DNA of 64,000 nucleotides. Origin: Pseudomonas asplenii. GTDB lineage: Bacteria; Pseudomonadota; Gammaproteobacteria; Pseudomonadales; Pseudomonadaceae. The translations under genes were made by a program, and so were the position numbers. Below, piece by piece: positions 1 through 9,196 of this stretch. The notes below the pieces were generated by a model. That model was not told the origin of the DNA. It did no database searches and saw nothing but the letters and a program-made list of their open reading frames with translations. How positions within the stretch are numbered: the stretch's first letter is position 1; the number at the start of each line of letters is the position of its first letter. The stretch spans positions 558,001 to 622,000 of the forward strand of contig NZ_LT629777.1 in assembly GCF_900105475.1 (NCBI RefSeq), written 5' to 3'.

Positions 1-121
1 TTGGAGTCAGGGTGGTGCCCAGCTTGGCGGCTTCATCGGCCGTCACGGCGGCCATCACGCTGCTCGCCAGCAGAGACAGTCCGAGTACGCCGACCTGCAA
101 CAGATTCTTGGTTATCTTCAT
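1..121 (-). CDS. DUF1329 family protein, N-terminal fragment
   Basis: Only the first 40 codons lie in the window; the rest runs off the left edge. The start is the ATG read leftward from 121. The fragment is a typical signal peptide: a positively charged start, a hydrophobic leucine-rich core, and a probable cut after an Ala-rich site near residue 24 (SSVMA/AV). DUF1329 proteins are exported and resemble outer-membrane lipoprotein-sorting factors; in Pseudomonas they usually lie directly beside a DUF1302 gene, which is the gene immediately upstream here (29 bases). The assignment rests mainly on that pairing and on the start TADEAAKLGTTLTP, which fits the family. The function is not established. 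Confidence 0.6.
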   Translation of the reverse strand, partial: MKITKNLLQVGVLGLSLLASSVMAAVTADEAAKLGTTLTP

Positions 122-150
122 ATTCTTGTTCTTCCTGAAATTCAGCGTAC

Positions 151-2022
151 TTAGAAGTTCACACCGACGCTCAGCGCGACGAAGTCACGGTCATCCACCG
201 TGCTGTAGTCACCGCCGAAGAAGTTGGTGTACGCCAGGCTCGCGGTGTAGGTGTTCTGGTATTCGGCATCGAGGCCCAGGCTGACCGCCTTGCGGCCTTC
301 CTCGAAGTTGCCGCCAGGGCCTGGCGAATAACCTTTCACATCGTGGGACCAGGCCACGTTCGGCTTGAGGTTGATCCCGGCGAAGACATCCGGGTATTCC
401 CAGATGGCCCGGGCGCGGTAGCCCCAGGAGGTGGCGGTGGTGAAGCCGTCGTTGTTGCAGTTGGTGTTCAGGCCATTGGCGTTGGCAAGGCCTGCGCCTT
501 GGGCCGTGGACGTATTCAGCGCGGCGCAGGCGCCGTTGGGCAAAGTGCCCGGACCAAACACCGGGTCACGACCATATCGCACATCTGACTTGCTCTCCAG
601 ACCGCCCACATGGGTAACACCGACTTCGCCCACGAGTGTCAGGCGACTAGCCCCCATGACCTGGTCGAAAAAGTGGGTGAACGTCGTCTGGAATTGAGTG
701 ATTTCCTTACGGCGATAACCATTCAGATCCTGACCAGGCGCACCAGTGAGCACCGAAGCGTTGCCCAATACCGGGCCGCCCAGAGGCTTCACGCCCGCAT
801 ACAGGATATCGGTAGTATTCAATTGAACCGGAGCGTTCGGGCGGTAACTCAGCTCACCACTCCAGGCAGTGCCTGTAGGCAGCGTGGTCGAAAAACTCAG
901 ACCATATAGACGAATATCCTCCGGATATTCGACGAAATAACTGGAGTTACCCGCGACATAGACCGGGGCCAAAGTGCCGAATGCGGGGGCGGTAAGAAAC
1001 GCCGCGCGGTTTGCAGCCGTGGCGCTGAAGATCGGCGCGCGACTATGGTAGTTCATGAAATAGGCGCCGAACTCAGTATCCAGCGGCTCATAGTTATAGT
1101 GGAACGCGACACCGAACTGACCACTGTCACGCGCATCGCGGTCGCCGGTACGACGAACCAGGGTACCTTCCTCATTGATATCCAGGCCCCGTGCAGTCAA
1201 CCCCGCGAGGGCAGCCGGACTGGCCGAAGCGATCGTCGAGCGTTTGGCCAGCAGGCGCAGGTTGTCTTTGCAACCGTCCGAAATCACATCAGGCTGCGAG
1301 AAAAATGTCCCGCAGTTATCCGTTACCGTCTGGTCCCATTCCAGTTGGTAGAAAGCCTCGGCCGACAGGTTGTCGGTCAGGGTCTGGGACACATAGAACA
1401 TGTTGACCGGGATCAGGCCTTCCTTGATCTCGGCACCCGGACGGCGGAATGCCGACACATCGACCGGGTTGATGGAGTTGATGCCGCCGCCGATGAAGGT
1501 ACTTTCCCCCCAGCTCACCACCTGCTTGCCGAAACGCACGGAACCCGGCTGATCGGCAATTGAGTAGTTGTGGTAGACGAAGGCGTCGAGAATCTGCCCG
1601 CCGGAAGACTTGGCGCCTTCCTTGCGGTTGTCGTTGCTGACGTTCTTGAAATCCAGATCTTCGTCCTGCAACTTGAAGTCATACCAGTACTTGCCACGCA
1701 CGAACACACCGGTGTCGCCGTACTTCAGTTCCAGATCATGGATACCCTTGAAGATCTTCGAGAAGGTTTGCCCTGCCTTGAAGTTCAAGTGACCGTCATC
1801 GGAGGTCTGCGACAGGCCCTTACCCCCGTTATTGGCACCAATCAGGTTCTTGTTCGGATTCTGGGTCGACCAACTTGCCCCCAACGACAGCGATGAGTCG
1901 AAACTCCCCTCGATTTCACCGATGTTGAAACTGACACCAAATGCGGGGCCAGCAAGCGTAGAGGCGAGACTGACGGCCAGGGGCAGCTTCGCCCGGCGCC
2001 AGAACTGGTTTACTGAGATCAT
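151..2022 (-). CDS. DUF1302 family outer-membrane protein
   Basis: 623 residues from the ATG at 2022, chosen because a GGAG Shine-Dalgarno lies 8 bases ahead and a signal peptide follows directly; the frame stays open further upstream but that part has no export signal. The N-terminus is basic (FWRRAK) followed by a hydrophobic stretch ending near AGPAFG. The mature part is rich in Gly, Asn and aromatic residues in alternating strands and ends in a terminal aromatic residue (VGVNF), as in beta-barrel outer-membrane proteins. DUF1302 members occur with DUF1329 partners and often near lipid or sterol catabolic genes; the fatty-acyl-CoA ligase next door agrees with this. The transported or bound ligand is unknown. 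Confidence 0.8.
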   Translation of the reverse strand: MISVNQFWRRAKLPLAVSLASTLAGPAFGVSFNIGEIEGSFDSSLSLGASWSTQNPNKNLIGANNGGKGLSQTSDDGHLNFKAGQTFSKIFKGIHDLELKYGDTGVFVRGKYWYDFKLQDEDLDFKNVSNDNRKEGAKSSGGQILDAFVYHNYSIADQPGSVRFGKQVVSWGESTFIGGGINSINPVDVSAFRRPGAEIKEGLIPVNMFYVSQTLTDNLSAEAFYQLEWDQTVTDNCGTFFSQPDVISDGCKDNLRLLAKRSTIASASPAALAGLTARGLDINEEGTLVRRTGDRDARDSGQFGVAFHYNYEPLDTEFGAYFMNYHSRAPIFSATAANRAAFLTAPAFGTLAPVYVAGNSSYFVEYPEDIRLYGLSFSTTLPTGTAWSGELSYRPNAPVQLNTTDILYAGVKPLGGPVLGNASVLTGAPGQDLNGYRRKEITQFQTTFTHFFDQVMGASRLTLVGEVGVTHVGGLESKSDVRYGRDPVFGPGTLPNGACAALNTSTAQGAGLANANGLNTNCNNDGFTTATSWGYRARAIWEYPDVFAGINLKPNVAWSHDVKGYSPGPGGNFEEGRKAVSLGLDAEYQNTYTASLAYTNFFGGDYSTVDDRDFVALSVGVNF

Positions 2023-2354
2023 CGACGCTACTCCATGTGCTTTATTTTTATGGCGGTAAGCACTTTCAAGAACGCCCCGGCACACGGAAAGCCTGCTTCC
2101 CTGCTCGTTCGAGGTGGCACGGTCATCGCGCGTGCCTGCTCCGTTATTGAAAATCCCTGAACGGACTATAGCCAGCAGGTAGTACTGCTTGATCCCTCTA
2201 AAGTGTGATTTGCAGTCACCAAACACTGTGGCGCAGCCCTTTGACCGCTTCGCCGACATCGGCTCGGCAAGAATGGCTGAAAAAAACGATTTGGCAAGGC
2301 AAGCGCTTGCTGGGTGGGGCTCGCCACGCCCTTGCGGGCGTGGCGAAGGGGAGA
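2023..2354. other. intergenic region upstream of the DUF1302 gene
   Basis: 332 bases without a convincing gene. They hold the presumed promoter of the DUF1302/DUF1329 pair, a 16-base dyad AGCAGGTAGTACTGCT at 2174-2189 that could be an operator, and a palindrome GCAAGCGCTTGC at 2299-2310. Next to the ligase gene end there is a strong hairpin (separate entry). Confidence 0.5.
2322..2345 (-). terminator. strong hairpin after the acyl-CoA ligase gene
   Basis: CGCCACGCCC-TTGC-GGGCGTGGCG is a perfect 10-bp stem beginning 10 bases past the ligase stop codon. There is no T tract directly after it on the minus strand (a T run appears only near 2285), so it may be a factor-assisted terminator or an mRNA end-stabilising hairpin. 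Confidence 0.45.
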
Positions 2355-4037
2355 TTACAAGGTGGAGAGGAAGGCGCTGTTGCTTTGTTGCCATTCGGCG
2401 ATGTCGAGGCGCATACGCTTCTTGTCGAGCTTGCCGACACTGGTCTTGGGAATTTCAGTAACAACGGCGATCTGGCTCGGAATCGCCCACTTGCTCAGGT
2501 GCCCCTCCTCGACGAAGGGCTTGAGATGCTCCTTGAGTTCCCGCGCACCGACCTGATGCCCCTCGTGCAACACCAGCAGGGCAAACGGACGCTCGCCCCA
2601 CTGCGGATCGGCAATGCCCACCACTGCCACTTCGCGTACCGCCGGATGACGACTGACCAGATCCTCAAGAGCGAGGGACGAGACCCATTCGCCGCCCGTC
2701 TTGATCACGTCCTTGATGCGGTCGCGGATATCGATCACGCCCATGCTGTCCAGGGTCGCAACATCGCCCGTGTGCTGCCAGCCACCGGCCCAGAGCTGGG
2801 CGCCCTTTTCCGGCTCCCTGAAATAACCTTCGCTCAGCCATGGCGCACGCAACACCAGTTCGCCCTGGCTTTCACCATCGGCCGGCAGGAAATTGCCGTC
2901 ATCATCGATGATCGCTGCCTCGACCAGCGGCCCCGGCACACCGGCCTTGATGCGGTAGGTGGTGCGTTCGTCGTCGCTGCCAGCCATCAGTTCTTCGCTG
3001 AGATGGGCGCAGGATATCAGCGGCCCGGTTTCCGACATGCCGTAGGCAGCGGTCAACTGGATGCCACGGTTCTTGGCGATCTCGTACAGCGTACGGTTCA
3101 GCGCACTGCCACCGATGACCATCTTCCAGCCCTTGAAATCGGTACCCTGCGCTGCCTTGGCGTTGAGCACCATCTGCAGGATGGTCGGTACACAGTGCGA
3201 GAAGGTGACCTTCTCCTTGCGCCACAGCTCCACCAGGTAATCCGGATCGTAGCGTCCGGGATAAACCTGCTTGAGCCCAAGCATGGTCGCCACGTAGGGC
3301 AAGCCCCAGGCGTGCACATGGAACATCGGAGTGATCGGCATGTACACATCGTTGGTACCCAGCAGTCGCACGCTGTCGACACTGCCCATGACCGTCGCCA
3401 CGCCCATCGTGTGCAGTACCAGTTGCCGGTGGCTGAAGTACACGCCCTTGGGATTGCCGGTGGTGCCGGTGGTGTAGAAGGTGGTGGCGACGGAGTTTTC
3501 GTCGAAATCCTGGAAGTCGTAGACCGGGCTCGCGGCGGCCAGCAGTTGCTCATACTCCCCGATCAGGTCCGGCAGGTCGGCCGTGGTCGCGTCGGTATCG
3601 GTGAGCAGCAGGGTCTTTTGTACCGTGGTCAGTTGCCCGGCAATCGTCTGGTACAACCCGACGAATTCGCTATTGACCAGCACGAAGCGGTCGTCGGCGT
3701 GATTCATGGTGTAAAGAATCTGCTCCGGCGACAGACGCACGTTGATGGTGTGGATCACCGCCCCGAGCATCGGAATGGCGAACATGCACTCCAGGTAGCG
3801 ATGGCTGTCCCAGTCCATCACTGCCACAGTGTCACCCGCCTTGACACCGGCAGCCGTCAGCACGTTGGCCAGGCGGGCAACCCGCTCGGCCAGGGTCGGA
3901 TAGCTGTAGCGCATCTTGTCGCGATACACGATTTCGCGGGTTTTCTCATAGCGACTGCCGGACATCAGCAATCGCTTGATCAACAGGGGGTACCGATAGG
4001 CGCCTTCGGCGGGCGCGATTACACGTGTCTGCAACAT
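2355..4037 (-). CDS. Fatty-acyl-CoA ligase (AMP-binding, AlkK-like)
   Basis: 560 residues from the ATG at 4037, preceded by GGGAACTCC. It belongs to the ANL adenylate-forming superfamily. Visible motifs are the P-loop FYTTGTTGNPKG at about 188-198, the A5-type motif AAYGMSETGP, the ribose-binding HTGDVA, the hinge region DRIKDVIKTGGEW, and the C-terminal catalytic lysine motif TSVGKLDKKRMR. These are all intact, so the enzyme should form acyl-AMP and then acyl-CoA. Overall sequence and length match medium/long-chain fatty-acid ligases of the AlkK type, which activate fatty acids for beta-oxidation. The exact chain length cannot be read from sequence. The DUF1302/DUF1329 neighbours suggest use of an exogenous lipid-like compound. 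Confidence 0.85.
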   Translation of the reverse strand: MLQTRVIAPAEGAYRYPLLIKRLLMSGSRYEKTREIVYRDKMRYSYPTLAERVARLANVLTAAGVKAGDTVAVMDWDSHRYLECMFAIPMLGAVIHTINVRLSPEQILYTMNHADDRFVLVNSEFVGLYQTIAGQLTTVQKTLLLTDTDATTADLPDLIGEYEQLLAAASPVYDFQDFDENSVATTFYTTGTTGNPKGVYFSHRQLVLHTMGVATVMGSVDSVRLLGTNDVYMPITPMFHVHAWGLPYVATMLGLKQVYPGRYDPDYLVELWRKEKVTFSHCVPTILQMVLNAKAAQGTDFKGWKMVIGGSALNRTLYEIAKNRGIQLTAAYGMSETGPLISCAHLSEELMAGSDDERTTYRIKAGVPGPLVEAAIIDDDGNFLPADGESQGELVLRAPWLSEGYFREPEKGAQLWAGGWQHTGDVATLDSMGVIDIRDRIKDVIKTGGEWVSSLALEDLVSRHPAVREVAVVGIADPQWGERPFALLVLHEGHQVGARELKEHLKPFVEEGHLSKWAIPSQIAVVTEIPKTSVGKLDKKRMRLDIAEWQQSNSAFLSTL

Positions 4038-4181
4038 GGAGTTCCCTTTCTCTGACTGCACGGTCGTGGCTAAAGATAGGCACTCTAGAGCCGCTACGCA
4101 CGCGCTAAATCAGCCAAAGGAATGATTTGCAGACGGACGTGAATACTAGCCCCAAGCTAGCATCCACTGCCGAATCCCTGA

Positions 4182-5366
4182 TCAGGCCACTTGCCCGGCG
4201 GGTGCATGGGCCGCCGTGCGTGGAAAAACCAGCGCTGCGATGAACGTCAGGCCTGCAAATCCGGCGAGCACCAGGTACAGCCCGACAAACCCCTGGCGTG
4301 GTTCGATATAGGCAATCAACGGTATCGCCGTGGCGCTGGCGCCGAAAGACAGGCAGTAACGCAAGGCGAACACCCGCGATTGCCATTGCGGGGCAACGAA
4401 GTTGGCGACCATCGCATCGTTCACCGTGACCTGGCCGAACACCACGAACATCAGCGCCGCTCCCAGCACCATCACCGACAACCCATCGACATGCGCCAGG
4501 CCGAACAGCAGCGGCGCCTGGCACAGGGTCAACAGCACGAAGGGCCACTTGAGACTGACCCGGTCGATCACCCGGCCGATGCTCAACTGGGCGACTGCAC
4601 CGAAGGCATAGGCCAGGCTGACGATCAGGCCAAGGGTCTGCGGTGCTGCGAACAGCTCATGCAGGCGCTCCTGAAACAGTTTCGGGTAGGTCATGGTGGT
4701 CGCGTTGAATACCACCCCACCGGTGGCGGTGACCAGGGCCAGCACGGCAAAGACCATGACCATCGAGACCTGCCGGCCATTTTCGCCCTTGGGTCGGGCA
4801 TGGGCGATCAGCGGAATCGGTTCCTCGCGGACCTGCAGGGCAAACAGCACGCCCAGCAGGATCGAGATCGCTCCTGGCAGGATGAATGCCGCACGCCAAC
4901 CGAGGTACGCCACCAGCAAGCCGGTGACCAACGCCGAAAACGCCACGCCGAGGTTGCCCCACATGCCGTTGATACCGATTTCCCGCCCCCGGTTCTGGGC
5001 GTAGCTGACCAGCATCGCCGTGCCCACCGGGTGGTAGATCGCGGCAAAAATACCGATCAGGGTCAACCCCAGCGTCAGCATCGGCGCCGTGCTGGTGAAA
5101 CCGGTGAAGATCGCCGCAGCACCGATACCGAAAAAGAACAGCAGCATCATGCTGCGTCGACTCCAACGGTCACCCAACCAGCCAGCTGGCAGCGAACAGG
5201 CGCCAAAGGCAATAAAACCACCCAGGGACAGGCCGATCAGCTGGGCGAAGTCCAGGCCAAAGCTCTCGCCCATGCCGAGCACGGCCGCCGGGAAGATCAG
5301 CATGAACATGTGATCGATCACATGGGCAGCGTTGATGTAGCGGATTACGTTTCTGGATTGATGCAT
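4182..5366 (-). CDS. MFS transporter, 12-TM
   Basis: 394 residues from the ATG at 5366; an upstream TTG is in frame but less likely. The protein is very hydrophobic with about 12 predicted membrane segments and the MFS loop 2-3 signature (GDRWSRRSMML). Residues such as HPVGTAMLVSYAQNRGREIG resemble the fosmidomycin-resistance/efflux-type branch of MFS. It is divergent from an AraC-family regulator with 104 bases between the starts, a layout in which the regulator usually controls the transporter. It lies 144 bases upstream of the ligase gene on the same strand. The substrate is unknown. Confidence 0.8.
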   Translation of the reverse strand: MHQSRNVIRYINAAHVIDHMFMLIFPAAVLGMGESFGLDFAQLIGLSLGGFIAFGACSLPAGWLGDRWSRRSMMLLFFFGIGAAAIFTGFTSTAPMLTLGLTLIGIFAAIYHPVGTAMLVSYAQNRGREIGINGMWGNLGVAFSALVTGLLVAYLGWRAAFILPGAISILLGVLFALQVREEPIPLIAHARPKGENGRQVSMVMVFAVLALVTATGGVVFNATTMTYPKLFQERLHELFAAPQTLGLIVSLAYAFGAVAQLSIGRVIDRVSLKWPFVLLTLCQAPLLFGLAHVDGLSVMVLGAALMFVVFGQVTVNDAMVANFVAPQWQSRVFALRYCLSFGASATAIPLIAYIEPRQGFVGLYLVLAGFAGLTFIAALVFPRTAAHAPAGQVA

Positions 5367-5470
5367 TGCGACACGCCTCACGAAGCTCAAGGGAGTCCCA
5401 TGCTAGGTTGGCAACAAAACGCATTTGTGCCATATAAGTCATCAAACAAGACAAATCGAGCCCATCGCGC

Positions 5471-6244
5471 ATGCTGATCAGCCACTTCCTCCATGGTCCC
5501 GTCAGTGCCTATCCACGGGACTATCCCGATGGAGCCCACCAGGAACTGCATCGACATGCCGAAGCGCAATTGTTGTATGCGGTCTGTGGCGTGATGCGCC
5601 TGGTGACGAGCCAGGGCGCGTGGGTCATACCGCCGACCCGGGCGGTGTGGATTCCACCGCAGGTGGAGCATGAGATCTTCATGAGCGGCGAAGTGCGCAT
5701 GCGTTCCCTGTTCGTCGCCGCCGAACTCTCGCCAGCCAACCTGCAGGGTTGCTGCGTGCTCGCGGTCACACCGCTGCTGCGCGAACTGATCATCCGCGCG
5801 GTACAGGGGCCGGAACAGGCTGGTAATCCGCTGATCCAGCAACTGATGCTGGAAGAACTCGCCACCCTGGAGAACCTGCCGCTGCACATCCCGATGCCCA
5901 GCGACCGGCGACTGCAACGGATCTGCATGGCCCTGCTGCAAACTCCGACCCACCCCAACACCCTGGAAGACTGGGCGCTGCAGGTCGGTGCCAGCACCCG
6001 AACCCTGGCACGGTTGTTCCAGCAGCAGCTACGGATGAGTTTCAACACCTGGCGCCAACAGTTGCGCCTGATGGAAGCCTTGCCACGCCTGCTGGCCGGA
6101 GACAGCGTGCAACGCGTGGCCAAGGTCTGCGGCTATGGCAACGCCCGGGCGTTCAGTGCGATGTTCCGCCGGTTGCTCGGGGAGAACCCGCGGGAATATG
6201 TCGCCAACCTGAACCAGTTCAGCGCCATCAATGCATCTCGGTAA
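5471..6244 (+). CDS. AraC-family transcriptional regulator (cupin type)
   Basis: 257 residues from the ATG at 5471. The N-terminal half has a cupin-like AraC_binding domain (HRHAEAQLLYAVCGVMRL followed by WVIPPTRAVWIPP). The C-terminal half has two helix-turn-helix units, the second ending in the typical VAKVCGYGNARAFSAMFRRL and GENPREY. This architecture is that of NimR/YeaM-like regulators, which commonly sit divergent from an MFS transporter and control it, as here. The inducer is unknown. The last 17 bases overlap the end of the convergent LysE-type gene. Confidence 0.85.
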   Translation: MLISHFLHGPVSAYPRDYPDGAHQELHRHAEAQLLYAVCGVMRLVTSQGAWVIPPTRAVWIPPQVEHEIFMSGEVRMRSLFVAAELSPANLQGCCVLAVTPLLRELIIRAVQGPEQAGNPLIQQLMLEELATLENLPLHIPMPSDRRLQRICMALLQTPTHPNTLEDWALQVGASTRTLARLFQQQLRMSFNTWRQQLRLMEALPRLLAGDSVQRVAKVCGYGNARAFSAMFRRLLGENPREYVANLNQFSAINASR

Positions 6245-6857
6245 AGGCCAGTTTCACACCGATGGCGATCAATACCACGCCCATGGTCCGGTCGAACCAG
6301 TGCCCCATTCGGGCGAAACCGGCACGGACCCGTTGCTGGCTGAACAGCATCGCCACCAGGCAGAACCACAGTGCGGTCGCCACGGCCAGGTAGACGCCAT
6401 AGCCGGCCTGGATCGACAAGGGGGTATGCGGGTTGATCACCACGGTGAACAAGGACAGGAAGAACAGCGTCGCCTTGGGGTTCAGGCCATTGGTCACGAA
6501 ACCCGAAGTAAAGGCGCCACGCGCCGTCCGCTCGCCAGCCGGCGCAGCCAAATCCTCGGCGGCCGGTGCCGCCGGCCTGGCGCGGATCGCCTTGAAACCG
6601 ATGTACAGCAGGTACGCCGCCGCCAGCCATTTCAACGCGTTGAACAACACGATCGACTGCGACACGATCAGGCCGATCCCCAACAGCGAATAGCCGACAT
6701 GCAGGAAGATCGCCGTGCCCACCCCCAGCGCCGTCCAGAGGCCGGCGCGACGACCATGGGTCACGCTCTCACGCACCACCACGGCAAAGTCGGGGCCCGG
6801 ACTGGCCACCGCCAGCAGGTGGATCAGCGCGACGGTCAAAAACTCGGTCAGGTACAT
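6228..6857 (-). CDS. LysE/RhtB family amino-acid exporter
   Basis: 209 residues from the ATG at 6857; an earlier in-frame ATG at 6896 would add 13 polar residues that do not fit the family. The N-terminus MYLTEFLTVALIHLLAVASPGPDF carries the hallmark SPGPDF motif, and about six membrane segments follow, with a charged loop near the middle (RARPAAPAAEDL) and the conserved GFVTNGLNPKATLFF segment. Members export amino acids or homoserine-type metabolites. The substrate here is not predictable. The gene converges on, and overlaps by 17 bases, the AraC regulator gene. Confidence 0.88.
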   Translation of the reverse strand: MYLTEFLTVALIHLLAVASPGPDFAVVVRESVTHGRRAGLWTALGVGTAIFLHVGYSLLGIGLIVSQSIVLFNALKWLAAAYLLYIGFKAIRARPAAPAAEDLAAPAGERTARGAFTSGFVTNGLNPKATLFFLSLFTVVINPHTPLSIQAGYGVYLAVATALWFCLVAMLFSQQRVRAGFARMGHWFDRTMGVVLIAIGVKLAFTEMH

Positions 6858-6949
6858 GGACACGCCTGTGGACTCCTCGGTATCTGAATAGGTCATCTGG
6901 TAGGCTGGCTACCTTACGCCTTCACTCGACAGCACAAAAGGTACAGTTG

Positions 6950-7915
6950 ATGAGCCATCCTCGCCGCGCGGTATTTCTCGATCACCCTTCCCTGGACCTC
7001 GGTGATCTCGACTTCGAGCCGCTGCGCGAGTGCTTCGATGAACTGCGGCTGTGCAGCAGCACCACCGCGCAGAACGTGCTCGAACACCTGGCCGGGGCCA
7101 GCGTGGCCATCAGCAACAAGGTCCCGCTGACTGCCGAGACCCTGGCCGCCTGCCCTGATCTGAAGCTGGTCCTGATCTCGGCCACCGGCACCAACAATGT
7201 CGACCTGGCAGCCGCTCGGGCGCAGGGGATCACTGTCTGCAACTGTCAGGGCTACGGCACTCCGTCGGTGGCCCAGCACACGCTGATGTTGCTGCTGGTC
7301 CTGGCGACCCGCCTGAACGACTACCAGAAAGCCGTGGGCGAAGGCCGCTGGCAGCAGGCGACGCAGTTCTGCCTGCTGGACTTCCCGATCGTCGAGCTGC
7401 AAGGCAAGACCCTCGGCCTGCTCGGTCATGGCGAACTGGGCGGGGCGGTAGCGAAGCTGGCCGAGGCGTTCGGCATGCGTGTGGTACTGGGACAGATTCC
7501 CGGTCGCCCGGCACGTGAAGACCGCCTTCCCCTGGCAGAGCTGCTGCCGCAGGTCGACGCCCTGACCCTGCACTGTCCGTTGAACGAACACACCCGGAAT
7601 TTCATCGGCGCCGCCGAGTTGGCCCTGCTCAAACCCGGAGCGTTTGTGGTCAACACCGCGCGCGGCGGCCTGATCGACGAGCAGGCGCTGGCCGACGCCC
7701 TGCGCGGCGGCCACCTCGGCGGTGCGGCGACCGACGTGCTCAGCGTCGAACCACCGAGCAATGGCAACCCACTGCTGGCCGGCGATATCCCGCGTCTGAT
7801 CATCACTCCGCACAATGCCTGGGGCAGCCGCGAGGCCCGGCAACGCATCGTCGGCCAACTCGCGGAGAATGCCCGGGGCTTTTTTGCCGGAGCAGCGTTG
7901 CGGGTCGTCAATTGA
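6950..7915 (+). CDS. D-2-hydroxyacid dehydrogenase (glycerate/hydroxypyruvate type)
   Basis: 321 residues; the ATG at 6950 is preferred over the TTG just before it because AAAAGG lies at a good distance. It is an NAD(P)-dependent 2-hydroxyacid dehydrogenase with the Rossmann motif GLLGHGELG, catalytic Arg238 (TARGG), Glu267 (SVEPP) and His288 (TPHNAW). It is closest in feel to glycerate dehydrogenase/HprA, which reduces hydroxypyruvate to glycerate in the serine cycle or C2 salvage; glyoxylate reductase is the alternative. rsmC follows 33 bases later on the same strand, probably without functional connection. Confidence 0.85.
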   Translation: MSHPRRAVFLDHPSLDLGDLDFEPLRECFDELRLCSSTTAQNVLEHLAGASVAISNKVPLTAETLAACPDLKLVLISATGTNNVDLAAARAQGITVCNCQGYGTPSVAQHTLMLLLVLATRLNDYQKAVGEGRWQQATQFCLLDFPIVELQGKTLGLLGHGELGGAVAKLAEAFGMRVVLGQIPGRPAREDRLPLAELLPQVDALTLHCPLNEHTRNFIGAAELALLKPGAFVVNTARGGLIDEQALADALRGGHLGGAATDVLSVEPPSNGNPLLAGDIPRLIITPHNAWGSREARQRIVGQLAENARGFFAGAALRVVN

Positions 7916-7948
7916 TAGACTGGCGGACTTTTTTTCAGGGAGCAGACC

Positions 7949-8947
7949 ATGGATCCGCGCAGTGAAGTACTGCTTCGTCAGGCCGAATATTTCCAGGGCA
8001 ACCTGCTGTTGGTCGGTCTGCCCGCCGACGACCTGCTCGGACACTTGCCCAACGCCCATGGCTGGTGCTGGCATGCCGGTGACCAGGCTGCGCTGGAGGC
8101 CCGCTTCGCCGGTCGCAGCCACTTTGGCGTGAGTCCACACGAAGCGACGTTCGACGCCGCCGTGGTGTTCCTGCCCAAATCCCGCGAACTGGCCGACTAC
8201 CTGCTCAATGCCGTCGCCGCACGGCTGCCCGGTGGCGAGGTTTTCCTCGTCGGCGAAAAACGCGGCGGTATCGAAGGCGCGGCCAAACAACTGGCGGTGC
8301 TCGGCAAACCGCGCAAGCTCGACAGTGCCCGGCATTGCCAGTTGTGGCAAGTCACCGTGGTCGAGGCTCCGCAGGCCAAACCGCTGGAAAGCCTGGCCAG
8401 GCATTACCAGTTGGATCTGGCCGAGGGCCCACTGACGGTCGTCAGCCTGCCCGGGGTGTTCAGCCATGGTCGGCTGGATCGTGGCACGGCGCTGCTGCTC
8501 GAACACCTGGACAATCTGCCCAACGGCCCGCTACTCGACTTCGGCTGCGGCGCGGGTGTGCTCGGCGCCGCGGTGAAACGTCGTTATCCGGACAACCGCG
8601 TCATCCTGCTCGACGTCGATGCCTTCGCCGCCGCCAGCAGTCGCCTGACCCTGGCGGCCAACGGTCTGGAAGGCGAGGTGCTGACCGGCGATGGTATCGA
8701 TGCCGCGCCGCTGGAACTGCGGGCGATCCTGAGCAATCCGCCGTTCCACACCGGGGTGCATACCAACTATCAAGCCAGTGAAAACTTGCTGAAAAAATCC
8801 GCCAAACATCTGCAAAAAGGCGGCGAACTTCGGCTGGTTGCCAATAGCTTCCTGCGCTACCAGCCACTGATCGAAGAACACCTGGGGAGCTGTGTAACCC
8901 AGGCCGAAGGAGACGGTTTTCGAATCTACAGCGCCAGGCGCGGCTGA
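7949..8947 (+). CDS. rsmC: 16S rRNA (guanine-1207-N2)-methyltransferase
   Basis: 332 residues, the usual RsmC length. The N-terminal half is the degenerate, non-catalytic methyltransferase-like domain. The C-terminal half has the SAM-binding motif [10 protein letters not shown] near residue 197 and the amino-methyltransferase motif NPPFH near 263, followed by [10 protein letters not shown]. RsmC methylates G1207 of 16S rRNA in the assembled small subunit. The start is supported by CAGGGA eight bases upstream. A long leader for the next gene begins right after the stop. Confidence 0.93.
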   Translation: MDPRSEVLLRQAEYFQGNLLLVGLPADDLLGHLPNAHGWCWHAGDQAALEARFAGRSHFGVSPHEATFDAAVVFLPKSRELADYLLNAVAARLPGGEVFLVGEKRGGIEGAAKQLAVLGKPRKLDSARHCQLWQVTVVEAPQAKPLESLARHYQLDLAEGPLTVVSLPGVFSHGRLDRGTALLLEHLDNLPNGPLLDFGCGAGVLGAAVKRRYPDNRVILLDVDAFAAASSRLTLAANGLEGEVLTGDGIDAAPLELRAILSNPPFHTGVHTNYQASENLLKKSAKHLQKGGELRLVANSFLRYQPLIEEHLGSCVTQAEGDGFRIYSARRG

Positions 8948-8995
8948 AAAATAAACGCTTGCGCAATGGATTTTGCCTAGGCAGAATCCGCTCCG

Positions 8996-9190
8996 TCCTA
9001 GGGGAGTAGTCTCCCACGAGCGCCACGCTCGTCCGGCATGCGTCAACATACTTGGTCCTCAGACCATGGCGCATGCGACCCACGGTTCGCACAGACGAAC
9101 CCGGGGTTTGACAAGACCTATGACACGCACACCTTACCCGGGGCGGGAAGGCTGTACGTGTCATAGCCGTGTCGACCCGCCCCTTAGGAA
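8996..9190 (+). ncRNA. yybP-ykoY manganese riboswitch
   Basis: This leader matches what is known of the yybP-ykoY family: the segment GGGGAGTAG at 9001-9009, the conserved CGTCAACATACT near 9041-9052, and a GACAAGACCTATG segment near 9110-9122. It sits directly ahead of a Gdt1/TMEM165-type gene, a family known to be controlled by this Mn2+ riboswitch. The expression platform is visible: CTATGACACG (9118-9127) pairs perfectly with CGTGTCATAG (9157-9166), and the segment CCTAGGGG near 8997 is nearly complementary to CCCCTTAGG at the ribosome-binding site (9180-9188). Control of translation start is therefore likely. Confidence 0.85.
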
Positions 9191-9196
9191 AACCTG

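Noticed and set aside
2205..4055. Long open frame antisense to the acyl-CoA ligase gene
   Set aside because: Its protein has the low-complexity His/Gln/Arg-rich make-up expected of antisense reading in high G+C DNA, while the minus strand carries a full enzyme with all motifs.
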